NCBI GenBank assembly: GCA_964523895.1
Contig: CAZGBJ010000002.1
Location: 1 to 64,000 of the forward strand
DNA from: UBA7359 sp964523895
Lineage (GTDB): Bacteria > Pseudomonadota > Gammaproteobacteria > Eutrophobiales > Eutrophobiaceae
Direction of reading: 5' to 3'
DNA length: 64,000 nucleotides
A model generated the notes under the pieces. That model worked only from the letters and a program-made list of their open reading frames with translations. It did not search any database and was not told the origin of the DNA. Positions 35,115 to 43,515 of the stretch are shown here, piece after piece (position 1 is the stretch's first letter; each line of letters opens with the position of its first letter). The translations under genes were made by a program, and so were the position numbers.

Positions 35115-35630
35115 CTAAAATTCTTCTGTTGATTTGAATAAACCGACGCGCAGATCCTTGGCGGTATAAATTTCTTTACCATCGACAAACATAGCCGCAT
35201 CGGCGACACCCATGACTAATCTTCGTAATACGACTCGTTTCATATCTATATGATAGCTGACTAATTTATTTTTTGGTGTGACTTGACCGGTGAATTTGAC
35301 GTCCCCGGCAGCCAATGCACGGCCGCGCCCCGGAGCACCTGACCAGCCAAGAAAAAAACCGACCAGTTGCCACATAGCATCTAGTCCCAGGCAGCCCGGC
35401 ATAACAGGATCACCGACGAAATGGCAATCGAAAAACCAAAGGTCTGGTGTAATATCGAATTCGGCTACTATTTGTCCTTTATCCACACTACCACCGTTTT
35501 CGCTAATGTCGACAATGCGGTCAAACATTAGCATGGGAGGAAGTGGTAATTGGGCATTACCCTCACCGAACATTTCTCCTCGTCCGCAAGTAAGCAATTC
35601 TTCTTTTGTAAAACTATTTTTCTTATTCAT
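35115..35630 (-). CDS. fabA: 3-hydroxydecanoyl-ACP dehydratase/isomerase
   Basis: 171 aa hot-dog-fold enzyme. It dehydrates 3-hydroxydecanoyl-ACP and isomerises trans-2 to cis-3 decenoyl-ACP, the branch point to unsaturated fatty acids. Catalytic H70 (DCHFVGDPVMPGC) and D84 occupy the same positions as in E. coli. First gene of the minus-strand fabA-fabB pair, divergent from ispG, sharing a 137-base intergenic region. Confidence 0.97.
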   Translation of the reverse strand: MNKKNSFTKEELLTCGRGEMFGEGNAQLPLPPMLMFDRIVDISENGGSVDKGQIVAEFDITPDLWFFDCHFVGDPVMPGCLGLDAMWQLVGFFLGWSGAPGRGRALAAGDVKFTGQVTPKNKLVSYHIDMKRVVLRRLVMGVADAAMFVDGKEIYTAKDLRVGLFKSTEEF

Positions 35631-35703
35631 TCTTACTAGTATCTCATGCTGATATTATTTTTTCCTAACAAATTAATAATCAAGAAACATTGGGACAGCT
35701 GTC

Positions 35704-35731
35704 TTGACAGCAATTTCTCGCAGATTAGACT
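35704..35731 (+). promoter_or_regulatory. sigma-70 promoter candidate for ispG
   Basis: TTGACA (35704-35709), 16 bases, then TAGACT (35726-35731), followed 36 bases later by the ispG start. The -35 box is a perfect match; the -10 box matches 4 of 6. Confidence 0.45.
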
Positions 35732-35767
35732 GCTTATTTTATTCATCATTATATGAAAGGTTCTCAT

Positions 35768-37000
35768 ATGTCTCCAGATTTTGGTCCGCTCGACAGACGC
35801 AATAGTGTCGGAGTTAAGGTTGGTTCTGTCGTTATTGGTGGTTGTCATCCTGTTGTTGTTCAATCGATGACTAACACGGATACTGCCGATGCCGAGGCGA
35901 CCGCAAAACAAATTCAACAACTTGCAGCAGCAGGGTCTGAGCTTGTCAGAATTACGGTTAATAATGAAGCCTCTGCTGCACAAGTCGCTAATATCTGGGA
36001 AAAACTGGATGCTGTTGGCTGCAAAGTGCCAATCGTTGGCGATTTTCATTATAACGGCCATAAATTATTAAATGATTATCCTGAGTGTGCCCAGGCACTT
36101 GCCAAATATCGGATTAATCCAGGTAATGTCGGGTTTGGCAAAAAGAAAGATAATCAATTTGCCATCATGATCGAAAAAGCTATTGAGTATGACAAACCAG
36201 TGCGTATTGGGGTGAATTGGGGCAGTCTGGATCAAGGACTGCTGGCAAAAATGATGGATGATAATGCTAAATTGCCAGAGCCTTTGGATGCTGATGATGT
36301 TATGCAAGAGGCGTTGATTATTTCAGCGTTAGACAATGCCAAACGAGCAGAAGAATTAGGTTTATCCCGTGATCATATTATTTTGTCATGTAAGGTTAGT
36401 GGTGTTCAGAAATTAATTTCAGCGTATAGAGATATCGCATCGCGTTGTGACTATGCCCTGCATTTAGGATTAACCGAAGCAGGCATGGGCTCAAAAGGAA
36501 TTGTTGCTTCTACAGCAGCAATGGGCGTGTTATTACAGGAAGGCATTGGCGATACGATTCGCGTTTCGTTGACGCCTGAGCCTGGAGGTGATCGAAGTAA
36601 TGAAGTTATTGTGGCTCAGGAAATGCTGCAAACAATGGGACTGCGGTCATTTACACCGCTAGTTACGGCTTGTCCGGGATGTGGTCGTACAACGAGCACT
36701 GTTTTTCAGGAACTGGCAGATAATATTCAGGCCTATGTGCGAAGTCAGATGCCAATCTGGAAAGATAAATATACAGGTGTAGAAGAAATGACGCTTGCGG
36801 TTATGGGCTGCGTCGTGAATGGACCGGGCGAAAGTAAACATGCAGACATTGGTATTAGCTTACCGGGAACAGGTGAACAACCTTCAGCACCTGTATTTAT
36901 TGATGGCAAGAAAACGGTGACATTGCGTGGAGAAAATATCGCTGAAAAATTCCGTGAAATTGTCGATGATTACGTTTCAAATAAATACACATTAAAGTAA
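35768..37000 (+). CDS. ispG: 4-hydroxy-3-methylbut-2-enyl diphosphate synthase
   Basis: Penultimate enzyme of the non-mevalonate isoprenoid pathway, a [4Fe-4S] enzyme. 410 aa from ATG 35768, chosen over ATG 35753 because GAAAGG lies 7 bases before it. Cluster cysteines are in TACPGCGRT (about 300) and GCVVNGPGES (about 345). The N-terminal TIM-barrel part starts VGSVVIGGCHPVVVQSMTNTDTADAEAT. It is longer than the E. coli enzyme (372 aa) because of an insert around the barrel, like the roughly 420-residue forms of xanthomonads and alphaproteobacteria. Confidence 0.96.
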   Translation: MSPDFGPLDRRNSVGVKVGSVVIGGCHPVVVQSMTNTDTADAEATAKQIQQLAAAGSELVRITVNNEASAAQVANIWEKLDAVGCKVPIVGDFHYNGHKLLNDYPECAQALAKYRINPGNVGFGKKKDNQFAIMIEKAIEYDKPVRIGVNWGSLDQGLLAKMMDDNAKLPEPLDADDVMQEALIISALDNAKRAEELGLSRDHIILSCKVSGVQKLISAYRDIASRCDYALHLGLTEAGMGSKGIVASTAAMGVLLQEGIGDTIRVSLTPEPGGDRSNEVIVAQEMLQTMGLRSFTPLVTACPGCGRTTSTVFQELADNIQAYVRSQMPIWKDKYTGVEEMTLAVMGCVVNGPGESKHADIGISLPGTGEQPSAPVFIDGKKTVTLRGENIAEKFREIVDDYVSNKYTLK

Positions 37001-37072
37001 AGTTAATATTGTATTTTCTAGTCAATAAACTATAAAAATTTTCCACTATTATTTTTGAAGTGAGACGCTCGC

Positions 37073-37828
37073 TTGAGAATTAAATTTATTTCAAAGTTAT
37101 TATTTTTTCTGTTGTTAACAGGGTTGTCTGTAACTGGCTATGCCGCTTGGGATGATTTCCTCGAAATATTTAAGGAAAAAACATCAAAGGTACTAGCGTC
37201 GTCGGATAACGGTGCCAGTCTAAGTAATGATGAAATTGTTTCTGCTTTGAAAGAGGCTTTAGTTAAAGGTAGTCAATCAGCGGTCAATGTATTGGGTAAA
37301 GAAAATGGTTTTCTAAGTCACCCACAACTAAAGATTCCTATGCCGGAAAAACTACAAGCGGTTGAATCGGGATTGAGAAAAATAGGACAAGACAAAATTG
37401 CGGATCAATTTGTACTTTCGATGAATCGTGCAGCGGAAGAAGCCACACCTAAAGCAATGTCTATTTTCAGCAATACAATTAAATCCATGTCGATAGAAGA
37501 TGCTTACGGAATTTTACAGGGCTCTGACAATGCGGCGACAGAATATCTTAAAGATAAAGGTGGCAGTCAGTTGCAACAGCAATTCTTGCCAATAGTAAAA
37601 CAGGCAACCAATCGTGTTGGTGTTACGGAAAAGTACAAGGCATTAATCGATAATCTGGGAATGATGTCAAAATTTATTGATGTCGAATCTCTGGATTTAG
37701 ATAAGTATGTTACCGATAAAGCGATAGAGGGCTTGTTTAGTCTTGTTGCCGATGAGGAAAAATTAATCCGTGATAATCCTGCAGCACGAACAACTGAAAT
37801 CTTGAAAAAAGTATTTTCTAAAAGTTAG
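37073..37828 (+). CDS. DUF4197 family exported protein
   Basis: 251 aa with a signal peptide (KLLFFLLLTGLSVTGYA). The mature part is helical and matches DUF4197: LKEALVKGSQSAVNVLG near residue 60, then MNRAAEEATPKAMSIFSNTIKSMS and ILQGSDNAATEYLKDKGGSQL. The start is TTG 37073 (MRIKFISK); no ATG gives the signal peptide. Function unknown; periplasmic or lipid-associated. Confidence 0.85.
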   Translation: MRIKFISKLLFFLLLTGLSVTGYAAWDDFLEIFKEKTSKVLASSDNGASLSNDEIVSALKEALVKGSQSAVNVLGKENGFLSHPQLKIPMPEKLQAVESGLRKIGQDKIADQFVLSMNRAAEEATPKAMSIFSNTIKSMSIEDAYGILQGSDNAATEYLKDKGGSQLQQQFLPIVKQATNRVGVTEKYKALIDNLGMMSKFIDVESLDLDKYVTDKAIEGLFSLVADEEKLIRDNPAARTTEILKKVFSKS

Positions 37829-37902
37829 ATTAATATTTTTTTGATTACGAAAGTTTTCTCACAAACAATCCTTTCGCAATAGCAATAGTTGGAAATGAGA
37901 CG

Positions 37903-37925
37903 TGATGTTGCAAATTGCAACATCA
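37903..37925. promoter_or_regulatory. palindrome TGATGTTGCAA / TTGCAACATCA
   Basis: Perfect 11-bp arms around a central A, 127 bases upstream of the sigma-54-type regulator gene. The inner TTGCAA-A-TTGCAA recalls the TTGCA palindrome before the phasin gene (42743). Likely operator; the bound protein is not known. Confidence 0.55.
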
Positions 37926-38051
37926 GCAGCAAGCTTCTTGCAAAAACGGTTAAAAATGACTACTTACAGGTATATGATGTCTGAATGTTATTACTTTTAG
38001 TAATAATTTCAGAACTTTCCTTTGAATATAGATTATTGGCACTGTAGAAAG

Positions 38052-40070
38052 ATGAAAACACGTTCAAACCTGGCAGAAATAGAAGCTCTAAATAATATTC
38101 CTGCGTCACTGAGATTAACAGCTGACGCGTGGGAGCATTTTATTTCTACAGGAGAATTTGCCAGGAATGAACCACGAAATGTGATAGCCAAAAGTTGGCA
38201 GCGTTGTCGTGATCTGGGTATTAATCCACATGAAGAACGTGCCAGTTCAGTTATTTCTTTAGAAGAAATCGACACTAAACTTCATACTGAATATTTAGGT
38301 TTGTCAGCAAAGGCGGTGCTTGATCGTATGGCACAAACTGTCGAGGACACTGGGCATGTCATCGTGTTGGCAGATAAAGCGGGACGAATGTTGTATTCAG
38401 TTGGTCATCAACAAGTTCAAAATCGTTTAGAAAGCATAAATTTTAGACCAGGTAGTTGTTGGGGTGAAGAAGTTGTTGGCCCTAATGGAATTGGCACGAC
38501 ACTGGCATTAGGTAAGCCGGAACTTGTTATGGGAACAGAACACTATTGTCAGAGTTGGCAACCCTGGGTTTGTTATGGCGCACCAATACATAAGCCAGGA
38601 GACCATTCGGTTATTGGCTGTATTGACATAACTGGTCCTGTAGAAAATGTTCATGCAGAAACAATGGCTTTAGCCTTATCAATAAGTCATTCGGTCGAAT
38701 TATATTTATCAAATACATTTTTTCAAAGACGTGAAATATTACGTAATGTATTTCTTGATATAAAGAGAGCTTATCCTGGTGACGGGTTACTCGTTCTGGA
38801 TGAAACAGGAAATGTAATTGAGGCTAATAGAGAGGTTCGAAATTTATTAGACTTATCCACTCTTTCTTTATTGAAAAATGCGTTTAAGCAGCTATACCCT
38901 GAACTATATATTAATGTAAATAAATGTTTGCTAAATGGGATTGAAAAAGAATGTCAGGTTGAACTTTATAATACAATTACAGGTTCTGCCAGATGTATTA
39001 TAAAAGCGGTTGAAAAGGGCGAAAAACGTTTAGGTGTTGCTGTTCTTTTTCCATGCGGAAAAACTGTTAATAAGACTGAACATCAACATACTAAAGAAAA
39101 CAAAAAGAAAATAAGTTCTGCAAAATATACCTTTAAAAAAATTATCGGTAAATCGGCTGTTTTAAAAGAAACGTTAAAAGTTGCCAAATTGGCTGCCCAG
39201 GATGTATTGCATAACAATGTTCTTCTTTCGGGTGAGACAGGAACAGGGAAAAAACTTATCGCTCATGTGATACATGCTGATGGCTTGTTAAGAACCGGTC
39301 CCTTTATTTCGATTAATTGTAGCACTTTGCCAAAAAGTTTAATTGAAAGAGAATTATTTGGTTATGAAAAGGATGCATTCACTGGTGCCAGAAAAGAAGG
39401 ACAAATTAGCAAGTTCGAAGCTGCAAATAATGGAACTTTGTTTCTTGATGAAATTGATTCTCTTGATATGGCGCTTCAGTCCAGATTATTAAGGTTGCTC
39501 GACGAAAAATACATTACACGTTTAGGTAGTACTACCCCTGTTTCTCTGAATGTGAGAATAATTTCTGCAACTAGCTCGAAACTATTATTAGCAGTTGAAG
39601 AAGGACGATTCCGGCGTGATCTATATCATCAGCTTAATGTTCTAGAGATTAAAGTTCCTCCCCTTAGAGAGAGAGGGAAAGATATTTTGGAATTATTAGA
39701 TCATTTTTTACAAGAAGGTTGTGCCGAAGCAGGCAGAACAAGACTTCATGTTTCCGCCGAAGTTGAAGATAAATTACATTGTTATAATTGGTCGGGAAAT
39801 ATATGTGAGTTACAAAACATGAGTGCGCGTTGGATATTGACTGTAGCTGGTCAGAAAATTACGTTGAATGATATGCCTGAAAATCTATGTATGGCTAATG
39901 CGGACTCAGAAACAATAGGAAACAAGTTATCCACTCTGGATTCAATTGAAGATGAATTAATAAGAAAAACACTTACTGAAACACACGGTAACATCAGTAA
40001 AACAGCGAAAGTATTAGGTGTAAATAGATCGACAATTTATCGACGTATTAATCGTTGGAAATCTAAATAA
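38052..40070 (+). CDS. AcoR-like sigma-54-dependent transcriptional activator
   Basis: 672 aa from ATG 38052 (a TTG at 38022 would add 10 residues and has no better ribosome site). Domains: N-terminal region with a GAF domain (about 75-210), a PAS-like segment (about 240-320), an AAA+ ATPase (about 355-585) with Walker A GETGTGKK and Walker B GTLFLDEID, and a Fis-type helix-turn-helix at the end (GNISKTAKVLGVNRSTIYRRI). The sigma-54 contact loop reads KDAFTGA instead of GAFTGA. Immediately followed by acs, so it probably controls acetate or acetoin use. No clear -24/-12 promoter was found before acs. Confidence 0.88.
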   Translation: MKTRSNLAEIEALNNIPASLRLTADAWEHFISTGEFARNEPRNVIAKSWQRCRDLGINPHEERASSVISLEEIDTKLHTEYLGLSAKAVLDRMAQTVEDTGHVIVLADKAGRMLYSVGHQQVQNRLESINFRPGSCWGEEVVGPNGIGTTLALGKPELVMGTEHYCQSWQPWVCYGAPIHKPGDHSVIGCIDITGPVENVHAETMALALSISHSVELYLSNTFFQRREILRNVFLDIKRAYPGDGLLVLDETGNVIEANREVRNLLDLSTLSLLKNAFKQLYPELYINVNKCLLNGIEKECQVELYNTITGSARCIIKAVEKGEKRLGVAVLFPCGKTVNKTEHQHTKENKKKISSAKYTFKKIIGKSAVLKETLKVAKLAAQDVLHNNVLLSGETGTGKKLIAHVIHADGLLRTGPFISINCSTLPKSLIERELFGYEKDAFTGARKEGQISKFEAANNGTLFLDEIDSLDMALQSRLLRLLDEKYITRLGSTTPVSLNVRIISATSSKLLLAVEEGRFRRDLYHQLNVLEIKVPPLRERGKDILELLDHFLQEGCAEAGRTRLHVSAEVEDKLHCYNWSGNICELQNMSARWILTVAGQKITLNDMPENLCMANADSETIGNKLSTLDSIEDELIRKTLTETHGNISKTAKVLGVNRSTIYRRINRWKSK

Positions 40071-40142
40071 AAAATATCAAAAAGTAATACTTCAACTTTT
40101 TTAAGAAGCTGATTTTAAGACGATATTAAAGAGAGAAAAACT

Positions 40143-42080
40143 ATGTCTGAAGATAAACTTTACACAGTCCCTGAGGCTGCAGCAAATCATGCATTTATTA
40201 ATAAAGATAAATACAGAGAAATGTATGAACGATCCGTTAATGATTCAGATGGGTTTTGGAGCGAACAAGCGGATGAATTTCTAAGTTGGTTTTCCAAATG
40301 GGACAAGGTTCAGGATGGAGATTATTCTGATGCCAGAATAAACTGGTTTGCTGGTGGAAAATTAAACGTCAGTTATAACTGTCTCGACAGACACCTTGAA
40401 AAGCGCGCTGATCAAGTTGCGATTATTTGGGAAGGTGATGATCCTGAAGTCGATAAAAGTATTACTTATAAAGAATTACATGAGCAGGTTTGTAAACTAG
40501 CAAATGTGCTTAAGTCACGCGGTGTTGAAAAAGGTGATCGAATATCACTTTATATGCCGATGGTTCCGGAAGCCGCAGTTGCCATGTTAGCGTGTACGCG
40601 AATAGGTGCCGTACATTCCATTGTCTTTGGTGGTTTTTCTCCGGAGGCTTTAAAAGATCGCATTCTTGATGCTGATTGCAAAGTGGTTATTACTGCAGAT
40701 GAAAGTGTTCGTGGTGGACGAAATACACCACTCAAAACAAATGTAGATACTGCCGTGTCACAGTGTCCCAATGTACATACAGTGCTTGTTGTTAAATGCA
40801 CGGGGAATGAGGTTGCCTGGCAAGCGGATCGTGATGTTTGGTATCACGAATTAATGGCCGTTGCCTCGAGTGAATGCCCGCCTGAACAAATGGATGCGGA
40901 AGATCCTCTTTTCATTTTATATACATCAGGTTCTACCGGAAAACCGAAAGGTGTGCTGCATACGACAGGCGGCTATTTATTATATGCCGCGATGACGCAT
41001 AAATATGTTTTCGATTATCACGATGGTGATATTTACTGGTGTACTGCGGATGTCGGTTGGGTAACGGGTCATTCCTATATTGTTTATGGTCCACTATGTA
41101 ATGCTGCTACAACACTAATGTTTGAAGGTATACCTACTTATCCTGATGCAGGACGTTTTTGGCAAGTCGTGGATAAACATCAGGTCAATATTTTTTACAC
41201 GGCACCAACGGCTATCCGTGCTCTGATGGGGCAAGGCAATGAATTTGTAAACAATACAAGTAGAAAAAGTCTTCGTATTTTAGGTACGGTCGGTGAACCG
41301 ATTAATCCAGAAGCGTGGGAATGGTATTACCATATTGTTGGTAATGAGCAATGTCCTATTATTGATACCTGGTGGCAGACGGAGACAGGAGGGCATTTAA
41401 TTACGCCATTGCCTGGTGCCACTGATCTTAAACCGGGATCAGCTACCGTACCGTTTTTTGGTGTTGAGCCTTGTCTGCTTGATGATAAAGGTAAAGAAGT
41501 TGATGGTGTTGGTGAGGGCGCACTATGTATAAAACACCCGTGGCCTGGTCAAATGCGTACCTTGTACGGCGATCATGAGCGTTTTAAAGAGACTTACTTC
41601 TCAATGTATCCCGGACTGTATTTCAGTGGTGATGGCGCTCGTCGAGATGAGGATGGTTATTACTGGATTACTGGCAGAATGGATGATGTGATTAATGTTT
41701 CTGGGCATAGAATGGGAACAGCAGAAGTTGAAAGTGCATTAGTTTTACATCATGACGTTGCTGAGTCTGCCGTTGTTGGTTACCCGCATGATATTAAGGG
41801 GCAGGGTATTTACGCTTATATCACGTTAATGACTGACGTCGAGGCCACGGATGAATTGAAGCAAGAATTGATTAAACACGTACGAAATGAAATCGGTCCC
41901 ATAGCTAGCCCGGATATTATCCAATGGGCGCCAGGCTTACCAAAAACACGTTCAGGTAAGATTATGCGTCGAATCTTAAGAAAGGTTGCCGCCAATGAAC
42001 TCGATAATCTTGGCGATACCAGTACGCTTGCCGAGCCGGCGGTCGTAGATGATTTAATTGAAAATCGGGTTAATAAATAA
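40143..42080 (+). CDS. acs: acetyl-CoA synthetase
   Basis: 645 aa AMP-forming enzyme converting acetate, ATP and CoA to acetyl-CoA, AMP and pyrophosphate. ATP-binding YTSGSTGKPKG (about 260-270), DTWWQTETGG (about 410) and the C-terminal lysine that is acetylated in this family (KTRSGKIMRRILRK, about 610) are intact. It is followed by ppa 14 bases later, a logical pair since pyrophosphate removal drives the reaction. The product feeds both the TCA cycle and PHA synthesis encoded downstream. Confidence 0.97.
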   Translation: MSEDKLYTVPEAAANHAFINKDKYREMYERSVNDSDGFWSEQADEFLSWFSKWDKVQDGDYSDARINWFAGGKLNVSYNCLDRHLEKRADQVAIIWEGDDPEVDKSITYKELHEQVCKLANVLKSRGVEKGDRISLYMPMVPEAAVAMLACTRIGAVHSIVFGGFSPEALKDRILDADCKVVITADESVRGGRNTPLKTNVDTAVSQCPNVHTVLVVKCTGNEVAWQADRDVWYHELMAVASSECPPEQMDAEDPLFILYTSGSTGKPKGVLHTTGGYLLYAAMTHKYVFDYHDGDIYWCTADVGWVTGHSYIVYGPLCNAATTLMFEGIPTYPDAGRFWQVVDKHQVNIFYTAPTAIRALMGQGNEFVNNTSRKSLRILGTVGEPINPEAWEWYYHIVGNEQCPIIDTWWQTETGGHLITPLPGATDLKPGSATVPFFGVEPCLLDDKGKEVDGVGEGALCIKHPWPGQMRTLYGDHERFKETYFSMYPGLYFSGDGARRDEDGYYWITGRMDDVINVSGHRMGTAEVESALVLHHDVAESAVVGYPHDIKGQGIYAYITLMTDVEATDELKQELIKHVRNEIGPIASPDIIQWAPGLPKTRSGKIMRRILRKVAANELDNLGDTSTLAEPAVVDDLIENRVNK

Positions 42081-42094
42081 GTGAAGAAATCTAA

Positions 42095-42643
42095 ATGAAC
42101 CTAGATAAAGTTGATCCAGGCAAAAATCCTCCTGAAGAAATAAATGTCATCGTTGAGATCCCGTTAAACGGTGAGCCAGTTAAATATGAGCTGGATAAGG
42201 AAACCGGTGCCATGTTTGTAGATCGGTTTTTAAATACGGCTATGCGTTATCCCTGCAACTATGGCTATATTCCAAAGACCCTGGCGAAAGATGGTGACCC
42301 CATTGATGTCATCGTGGCAACGCCGATGCCCTTAATCCACGGTTCAGTCATACGTTGTCGGCCAATCGGTGTACTGGCGATGACTGATGAAGCGGGAGAT
42401 GACGGTAAAATTTTAGCTGTACCATTAGATTCCGTGTCCAAATTCCATGTTAATGTGCATTCCCCAGAGGATATGCAGCCGGCATTATTAAACCAGATCA
42501 CCCACTTTTTTGAGCATTATAAGGATTTGGAGCCGAATAAGTGGGTCAAAATCGATGCCTGGTATGGTGCTAAAGAGGCTAAAAAAGAGATTAATGACGC
42601 AATACAAGCATACTTATCTTTTTCTGAAAAACTTGATAATTAA
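42095..42643 (+). CDS. ppa: inorganic pyrophosphatase (family I)
   Basis: 182 aa soluble enzyme hydrolysing pyrophosphate. Family motifs: EIPLNGEPVKYELDKETG, MRYPCNYGYIPKT, and the metal-binding DGDPIDVIV (about 67-75). Cotranscription with acs is suggested by 14-base spacing. Catalytic acidic and lysine residues are all present. Confidence 0.97.
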   Translation: MNLDKVDPGKNPPEEINVIVEIPLNGEPVKYELDKETGAMFVDRFLNTAMRYPCNYGYIPKTLAKDGDPIDVIVATPMPLIHGSVIRCRPIGVLAMTDEAGDDGKILAVPLDSVSKFHVNVHSPEDMQPALLNQITHFFEHYKDLEPNKWVKIDAWYGAKEAKKEINDAIQAYLSFSEKLDN

Positions 42644-42742
42644 CAATTAGTTAACTTATTTTTTTCGATATTGAACCCCTGTATTTATCATAAATCTATA
42701 CCTAAAAGAGAATTTAAAGTAGATATTTCTTAAAAATATGTT

Positions 42743-42764
42743 GCATTGCAATATATTGCAGTGC
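42743..42764. promoter_or_regulatory. TTGCA-type palindrome before the phasin gene
   Basis: GCATTGCAATA (42743-42753) and TATTGCAGTGC (42754-42764) pair at 10 of 11 positions. It lies 53 bases upstream of the phasin ATG. TGC-rich sites of this kind are bound by the PHA repressor PhaR in some bacteria; no phaR is in the window. Confidence 0.55.
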
Positions 42765-42816
42765 ACAATAACTACATATTTTAGACATATTTAAACTTTT
42801 TTAGGAGATTATCAAA

Positions 42817-43197
42817 ATGCAAAACGAATACTTTGAAAAAATGACCGAAATGAGCAAAGCATCATATAACGCTATGCAAGAACTAGCTTCAATCAACAAT
42901 AACGCTATGAAAGAGTTATCTGAATTACAGATGGGATTAGCTACTTATAGCATCGAGTCTGGTATTGAATTGACCAAAACACTTGGTGCTATTTCTAATT
43001 ACAAAGATGCAATTACTGCTGAAACTGATTTTGCAAGTGAATACGGAAATAAGATTGTTGAATTTACTCGTAAATCTGCTGATGTATTAACTGATTCACG
43101 TGATGAAGTTGCAAATTGGGTTGAAAAAACGACTGAAACAGCAACAGTTAAAAGCACCCCGGTAGCAAAGAAGTCAAGTAAAAAAGCTTCTGCTTAA
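42817..43197 (+). CDS. phasin family protein (PHA granule coat)
   Basis: 126 aa, almost entirely helical, with the phasin_2-like pattern: EYFEKMTEMSKASYNAMQELASINNNAMKELSELQ, amphipathic repeats, and an Ala/Lys-rich tail (VAKKSSKKASA). It covers PHA granules and limits their size. TTTAGGAGA just before the ATG is a strong ribosome site, and a strong terminator follows, so it is a single-gene, highly expressed unit. Location next to phaE-phaC supports the call. Confidence 0.9.
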   Translation: MQNEYFEKMTEMSKASYNAMQELASINNNAMKELSELQMGLATYSIESGIELTKTLGAISNYKDAITAETDFASEYGNKIVEFTRKSADVLTDSRDEVANWVEKTTETATVKSTPVAKKSSKKASA

Positions 43198-43230
43198 TTA
43201 CTAAAGGATTTAATTCCTCCTTTATTTAGG

Positions 43231-43264
43231 AACCCGTATGACGAACCGTCATACGGGTTTTTTT
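43231..43264 (+). terminator. intrinsic terminator of the phasin gene
   Basis: AACCCGTATGAC-GAAC-GTCATACGGGTT, a perfect 12-bp stem directly followed by a T7 run. Textbook rho-independent terminator. Confidence 0.95.
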
Positions 43265-43300
43265 ATTTACAGGGACGTAATGTACATCGTTTGTGCACGA

Positions 43301-43387
43301 CTGCATGGATGCAGGAGATAGTGCGAAGCAGGACGCCTACACGGACGTAGGTGGTAGAACTGCGCTTGGAGCAAGCAGTCGAGCAAT
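43301..43387 (+). repeat. family B hairpin repeat, copy 3 (four hairpins)
   Basis: Hairpins: CTGC-ATGGAT-GCAG (43301-43314), GCG/CGC around AAGCAGGA (43323-43336), CTAC-ACGGAC-GTAG (43337-43350), ACTGC/GCAGT around GCTTGGAGCAA (43359-43379). Between the phasin terminator and phaE. The rest of 43265-43515 holds only the phaE leader; no other gene is seen. Confidence 0.75.
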
Positions 43388-43515
43388 TACCGAGTAGCAA
43401 TAACAGTAAAAAAATTGGAATCAGGCTGTTTATTACTGGTTATATTTGTTTGCTTATGTTGCCATGATAATATCAGATATCTATTTAGTACTTTGAATCT
43501 AATGGAAAGAACACT

